This document shows, in pieces, positions 60,830-64,000 of a DNA stretch of 64,000 bases; position 1 is the first letter of the stretch, and each line of letters begins with the position of its first letter. A program made the translations under genes and the position numbers. The notes beneath the pieces were generated by a model. The model was not told the DNA's origin and did not search any database. It worked only from the letters and a program-made list of their open reading frames with translations. The stretch comes from Phycisphaerales bacterium (GTDB lineage Bacteria; Planctomycetota; Phycisphaerae; Phycisphaerales; UBA1924). The stretch lies in NCBI GenBank assembly GCA_029260515.1, contig JAJDDC010000035.1:39076-103075 (forward strand), written 5' to 3'.

Positions 60830-62599
60830 TCAGAACGTGATCTTGTCGGTGCCCATGGACCCGTGCTCGTCCATGCCGCCCCGCGCGGGCATGTCGGGGC
60901 CGCCGAAGCCGGCGTCGTCGCCGCCCTCGCCGCCCCCGCCCTCGCCGCCCGAGGTGTCGCCCCACTGGGCGCGCTTCAGGGACAAACCGATCTTCCGCTC
61001 GGCGGTGTCAACGCGGAGGATCTTGACATCCACCTCCTCGTCCGCCTTCACCACGTCCTGCGGGTTCTCGACCTTGTGGTCCGCGAGCTCGGAGATGTGC
61101 AGCAGGCCCTCGAGGTCGTCCTCGAGCTCGACGAACACGCCGAAGTTGGTGATCTTCGTCACCTTGCCCCGCACGACCATGCCCGGCTGGTACGCGCCCG
61201 GGATGGCCTCGAGCCACGGGTCCTCGGCCAGCTGCTTGACGCCCAGGCTCACGCGCTGCTTCTCCTGATCGACCTCGAGCACCACGCACTCGACCTCGTC
61301 GCCCTTCTTGTAGAGCTCGTTGGGGTGCGTGACCTTCTTGGTCCACGACATATCAGAGATGTGCAGCAGCCCGTCGATGCCGGGCTCGATCTCGACGAAC
61401 GCGCCGTAGTTGGCGAGGTTGCGGACGACGCCCTTGATGACGGTGCCGGGCGGGTACTTCTCGCTGACCAACTCCCAGGGGTTCACCTCGATCTGCTTCA
61501 TGCCGAGGCTGATCTCCTGCTTGTTCTTGTCGATGTCGAGGACGACGACATCGACCTCTTCGCCGACGGAGATCATCTCGCTCGGGTGGTTGACCCGGCG
61601 CGTCCACGACATCTCGGAGATGTGCACCAGGCCCTCGATCCCGTCCTCGAGACGCACGAACGCGCCGTAGGACATGATGTTGACCACCTCGCCCTTGATG
61701 CGCGAGCCGACGGGGAACTTGGCCTCGATCTCCTCCCAGGGGCTGGACTCGGTCTGCTTAAGCCCGAGGGCGATCTTCTCCTTATCCCTGTCGATGTTCA
61801 GGATCTTGACGTCGATCTTGTCGTCGATCTTGACCATCTCGGAGGGGTGGTTAATCCGCCCCCAGGACATGTCGGTGATGTGCAGGAGGCCGTCGATCCC
61901 GCCCAGGTCCACGAACGCGCCGAAGTCGGCGATGTTCTTGACCGTGCCCTTGATGATGTCGCCCTCGGTGAGGGTCTCGAGCAGGCGCTTCTTGGCGGTG
62001 TCCCGCTCGTGCTCGATGAGCTTGCGACGCGAGATGACGATGTTGCGACGGTCCTGGTCGATCTTGAGGATCTCGGCCCGGATCTTGCGCCCGATGAACT
62101 CCCCGATGTCGTGCGGGCGGCGGATGTCCACCTGCGACGCGGGCAGGAAGACCGGCACGCCGATGTCGACCAGCAGGCCGCCCTTGATCTTGCGCATGAC
62201 CGTGCCCTCGACCTCGTCGCCCTGCTTGGTGGTGTCCGTGATCCGGATCCAGGCGATCTGTCGGTCGGCCTTGCGCTTCGACAGGCCGATGAGCCCGCCG
62301 TCGCCCTCCATCGTCTCGAGCAGGACGTCCACCTCGTCGCCGACCTTCAGGTCGGGCATGCCGGCGAACTCTTCCTTCGGGATCAGGCCCTCGCTCTTGA
62401 GGCCCACCTCGACGACGACGTCGTCGCCGGCCATCCCGATCACCCGCCCCTTGATCAGCGAGCCCGGCGACATGTCCTGGGCCTGGTCGCCCAGCAGGCT
62501 GTCCATGTCCGGTTCGTCGGCGCCCAACGCCTCGCGCAGCAGCGCCTCGGCGTCCGCGTCCGCGACCCCGAGGGACGCGATCAGAGTCTCATCGATCAT
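60830..62599 (-). CDS. rpsA: 30S ribosomal protein S1
   Basis: 589 residues from ATG (MIDETLIAS) with GGAAGGA before it. Six S1 repeats: GSLIKGRVIGMAGDDVVVEV, GDEVEGTVMRKIKGGLLVDI, GDIIKGTVKNIADFGAFVDL, GSRIKGEVVNIMSYGAFVRL, GTVIKGVVRNLANYGAFVEI and GMVVRGKVTKITNFGVFVEL, the last four with HI(S/T)(D/E)(M/L)-type ends. A Gly/Glu/Asp-rich tail of about 40 residues follows. S1 binds mRNA leaders for initiation. A long leader (about 185 nt) precedes the gene and a strong terminator follows it. Confidence 0.96.
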   Translation of the reverse strand: MIDETLIASLGVADADAEALLREALGADEPDMDSLLGDQAQDMSPGSLIKGRVIGMAGDDVVVEVGLKSEGLIPKEEFAGMPDLKVGDEVDVLLETMEGDGGLIGLSKRKADRQIAWIRITDTTKQGDEVEGTVMRKIKGGLLVDIGVPVFLPASQVDIRRPHDIGEFIGRKIRAEILKIDQDRRNIVISRRKLIEHERDTAKKRLLETLTEGDIIKGTVKNIADFGAFVDLGGIDGLLHITDMSWGRINHPSEMVKIDDKIDVKILNIDRDKEKIALGLKQTESSPWEEIEAKFPVGSRIKGEVVNIMSYGAFVRLEDGIEGLVHISEMSWTRRVNHPSEMISVGEEVDVVVLDIDKNKQEISLGMKQIEVNPWELVSEKYPPGTVIKGVVRNLANYGAFVEIEPGIDGLLHISDMSWTKKVTHPNELYKKGDEVECVVLEVDQEKQRVSLGVKQLAEDPWLEAIPGAYQPGMVVRGKVTKITNFGVFVELEDDLEGLLHISELADHKVENPQDVVKADEEVDVKILRVDTAERKIGLSLKRAQWGDTSGGEGGGGEGGDDAGFGGPDMPARGGMDEHGSMGTDKITF

Positions 62600-62784
62600 G
62601 TGATTCCTTCCGGCGTCCCTCCCGCTCGTTGCGCCCGGCCGGTATTGGGCGCGACCCGAGAGAGCCGCCAACCCCCGCGTGCTCACTCGCTCGCGGAGGC
62701 CCGCCCCGTGACGGGGCACTGGATGTCCACCTCGCCGCCCCGGGGGTACACGCCCCGGCCGCGGACCGGCCTTCCCCCGAAGGG
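62600..62784 (-). promoter_or_regulatory. long structured 5' leader of rpsA
   Basis: About 185 nt between the predicted transcription start (TAGGAT hexamer at 62796-62791) and the ATG. It contains at least two GC hairpins: CCCC-GAA-GGGG near its 5' end and GCCCCG-TGA-CGGGGC at 62703-62717. This is long compared with the other leaders here and could serve autoregulation, as known for E. coli rpsA; that is inference. Confidence 0.4.
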
Positions 62785-62790
62785 GTCATC

Positions 62791-62796
62791 ATCCTA
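62791..62796 (-). promoter_or_regulatory. candidate -10 of rpsA
   Basis: TAGGAT on the minus strand, about 190 bp before the rpsA ATG. -35 not recognisable (TTCCCC at the right distance). Confidence 0.4.
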
Positions 62797-63085
62797 GATC
62801 GCGCCCCGACGCCGGGGAAGCGCCATCCCCCCATGTTCCCGCCAGCCGCCCAGCCAACGCGGACGCATTGACGGTCACGCCCGGGCAGCAGTGCCCCAAA
62901 AACCCGGCGCCGGGGTCTATCATGTGTCGGATCGAGCGGGACGACGTGTTCCCGCTCAAGCCGGCCAGGAAGCGCCGCCGATCAGTCCTGTCGAGCCCGC
63001 GGGAAAGAACATCCCAGGTTCGGCCGATATCGTGCCGAGACGGGCCCATCACCGCCCGCAGACGCAACACCGGGAACACACACCG
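62797..63085. other. divergent intergenic region rpsA/gdhA
   Basis: No supportable gene. Holds a GC palindrome (CCCGGCGCCGGG near 62905), a TATCAT near 62918 and, closest to the dehydrogenase, TATCGT at 63028-63033, which would give that gene a leader of about 47 nt with CGGGA near the ATG. A 73-codon frame across it has no protein character. Confidence 0.4.
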
Positions 63086-64000
63086 ATGACCACCGCCACC
63101 GACACCGCCAACGGCGCCAAGCTCGACACGCTCTCACGCGACCCGGTCATCGATGAGCTCAGCTTCCCCGACGACCCCGACAACCTGTACCTGCAGACCG
63201 TCTCCACGATGCTCGGCGCCGCCGACGTCATCGAACTCAAGCACCGCGTCCGCATCATCCTCGCACAGCCCAAGAACGAGGTCATGGTCCACTTCCCCGT
63301 CCGCATGGACGACGGGCACCACCACCTCTTCAAGGGCTACCGCATCCAGCACAACAACGCGCTGGGCCCGTACAAGGGCGGCTTCCGCTTCCACGAGGAC
63401 GTCCACCTCGACGACGTCAAAAGCCTCGCGCTGCTCATGACCATGAAGTGTGCGCTCGTCCGCATCCCCTACGGCGGCGGCAAGGGCGGCGTGAAGTGCG
63501 ACCCCCGCAAGCTCTCCATCACCGAGCTCGAACGCGTCACCCGGCGCTACTGCTCCGCCATCGCCCACATGATCGGCCCGGAGGTCGATATCCCCGCCCC
63601 CGACGTCGGCACCAACGCCCAGATCATGGCCTGGTTCGCCGACACCTACATGATGTCCAACGAGGCCGGCGACGCACACGACGGCATCCGCGTCGTCACG
63701 GGCAAGCCCGTCGAGTTCGGCGGCTCGCTCGGCCGCGAGAAGGCCACCGGCCAGGGCGTCGCGGACGTCCTCGCCGAGATGCTCCCGGGCATCAACATCC
63801 CTGTCCAGGGCATGACCGTCAGCCTCCTCGGCTTCGGAAACGTCAACTCCTGGGGCGGACGCATCCTCCAGGACATGGGCGCCAAGATCGTCGCCGTCAT
63901 GGACCACACCGGCGGCATCCGCAACGACAACGGCATCGACTGCCACGCCCTGGCCGAGCACTGCTCACGCACCGGCGGCGTCAAGGGCTTCGGCGACGGC
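63086..64000 (+). CDS. gdhA: glutamate dehydrogenase (3' end outside window)
   Basis: First 305 residues of a Glu/Leu/Phe/Val dehydrogenase. Dimerisation/substrate domain: FKGYRIQHNNALGPYKGGFRFHEDV (substrate Lys), MTMKCALVRIPYGGGKGGV (catalytic Lys) and DIPAPDVGTNAQIMAWFADTY (catalytic Asp). The Rossmann domain starts with VSLLGFGNVNSWGGRIL; the usual GFGNVG has Asn in place of the last Gly. Interconverts glutamate and 2-oxoglutarate plus ammonium. Coenzyme preference cannot be told from what is visible. Monocistronic as far as seen. Confidence 0.94.
   Translation, partial: MTTATDTANGAKLDTLSRDPVIDELSFPDDPDNLYLQTVSTMLGAADVIELKHRVRIILAQPKNEVMVHFPVRMDDGHHHLFKGYRIQHNNALGPYKGGFRFHEDVHLDDVKSLALLMTMKCALVRIPYGGGKGGVKCDPRKLSITELERVTRRYCSAIAHMIGPEVDIPAPDVGTNAQIMAWFADTYMMSNEAGDAHDGIRVVTGKPVEFGGSLGREKATGQGVADVLAEMLPGINIPVQGMTVSLLGFGNVNSWGGRILQDMGAKIVAVMDHTGGIRNDNGIDCHALAEHCSRTGGVKGFGDG

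Noticed and set aside
60863..62797. 644-codon plus-strand open frame opposite rpsA
   Set aside because: Its periodic Leu/Val/Asp/His pattern simply mirrors the S1 repeats of rpsA.
62868..63089. 73-codon plus-strand ORF between rpsA and the glutamate dehydrogenase gene
   Set aside because: Arg/Ser/Pro-rich with no ribosome-binding site; it overlaps the dehydrogenase start and promoter region.
1..64000. tRNA, rRNA, CRISPR, IS element or prophage
   Set aside because: I looked through the intergenic gaps for tRNA-like cloverleaf segments, repeat-spacer arrays, transposase motifs and terminal inverted repeats and saw none; a covariance-model scan would be decisive.

Overview
The window is compact, very GC-rich bacterial chromosome. 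It contains about 56 supportable protein genes, short gaps, many 1-16 bp overlaps, and no tRNA, rRNA, CRISPR array, insertion sequence or prophage that I can see. The content suggests a planctomycete of the Phycisphaerae type. The pointers are two secreted proteins ending in a GC-type dockerin-like module, an envelope-synthesis cluster without ftsA/ftsZ where they would be expected, prepilin proteins with GFTLIE/AFSLIE leaders plus a very large pilin-like protein with calcium-loop motifs, a GyrA with a non-canonical quinolone-determining region, and PurS-like sequence fused to PurL. This placement is an inference from gene content.

Layout. 1-2.1 kb: end of an S41 protease and a LolA-like exported protein. 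2.1-7.7 kb (minus): murC-murB-ddl-ftsQ-like-membrane protein-greA. 7.9-12 kb (plus): Nudix hydrolase, long NfeD protease, short NfeD and FloA. 12-15.3 kb (minus): GT2 glycosyltransferase, ExbD, TonB-like protein, exported protein. 15.4-18 kb (plus): NAD(P)H-hydrate epimerase, bifunctional nuclease family protein, TruD. 18-22.8 kb (minus): DUF255 protein, unknown protein, alpha/beta hydrolase. 22.9-26.8 kb: PopT/DUF368 transporter, lgt and tatD, then NAD(P)H-hydrate dehydratase. 26.9-33.5 kb (minus): pilT-gspF-prepilin-PilX-like-prepilin operon. 33.7-38.2 kb: rnhA, NmrA-like protein, purL. 38.2-43.1 kb (minus): HDOD-GGDEF-REC protein, NtrC-type regulator, ruvC, ribE. 43.3-49.3 kb (plus): PQQ-propeller lipoprotein, purH, small membrane protein, HNH nuclease, two dockerin-like paralogues. 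49.3-55.5 kb: PCD, gluQ, DUF192 lipoprotein, PP2C phosphatase, ABC ATPase, KefB-type antiporter, STAS protein. 55.6-62.6 kb (minus): gyrA, an exported protein, rpsA, with a 26-codon plus-strand ORF between the last two. 63.1 kb to the edge: glutamate dehydrogenase, cut by the window end.

Functional links. Envelope genes recur: peptidoglycan precursors, undecaprenyl-phosphate recycling (PopT), lipoprotein maturation (Lgt) and several likely lipoproteins. NfeD-NfeD-FloA is a membrane-microdomain and protease set. PP2C plus STAS resembles a partner-switching module. Both NAD(P)H-hydrate repair enzymes are encoded, 10 kb apart.

Most unusual signal. At 15 genes a -10-like hexamer (TANNNT in 14) ends 5-8 nt, most often exactly 6 nt, before the start codon, with no Shine-Dalgarno sequence. 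This predicts leaderless mRNAs. Two of these hexamers begin with the TAG stop codon of the upstream gene, and some divergent gene pairs have start codons only 24-33 bp apart, so their promoters must overlap. I used this pattern to choose several starts.
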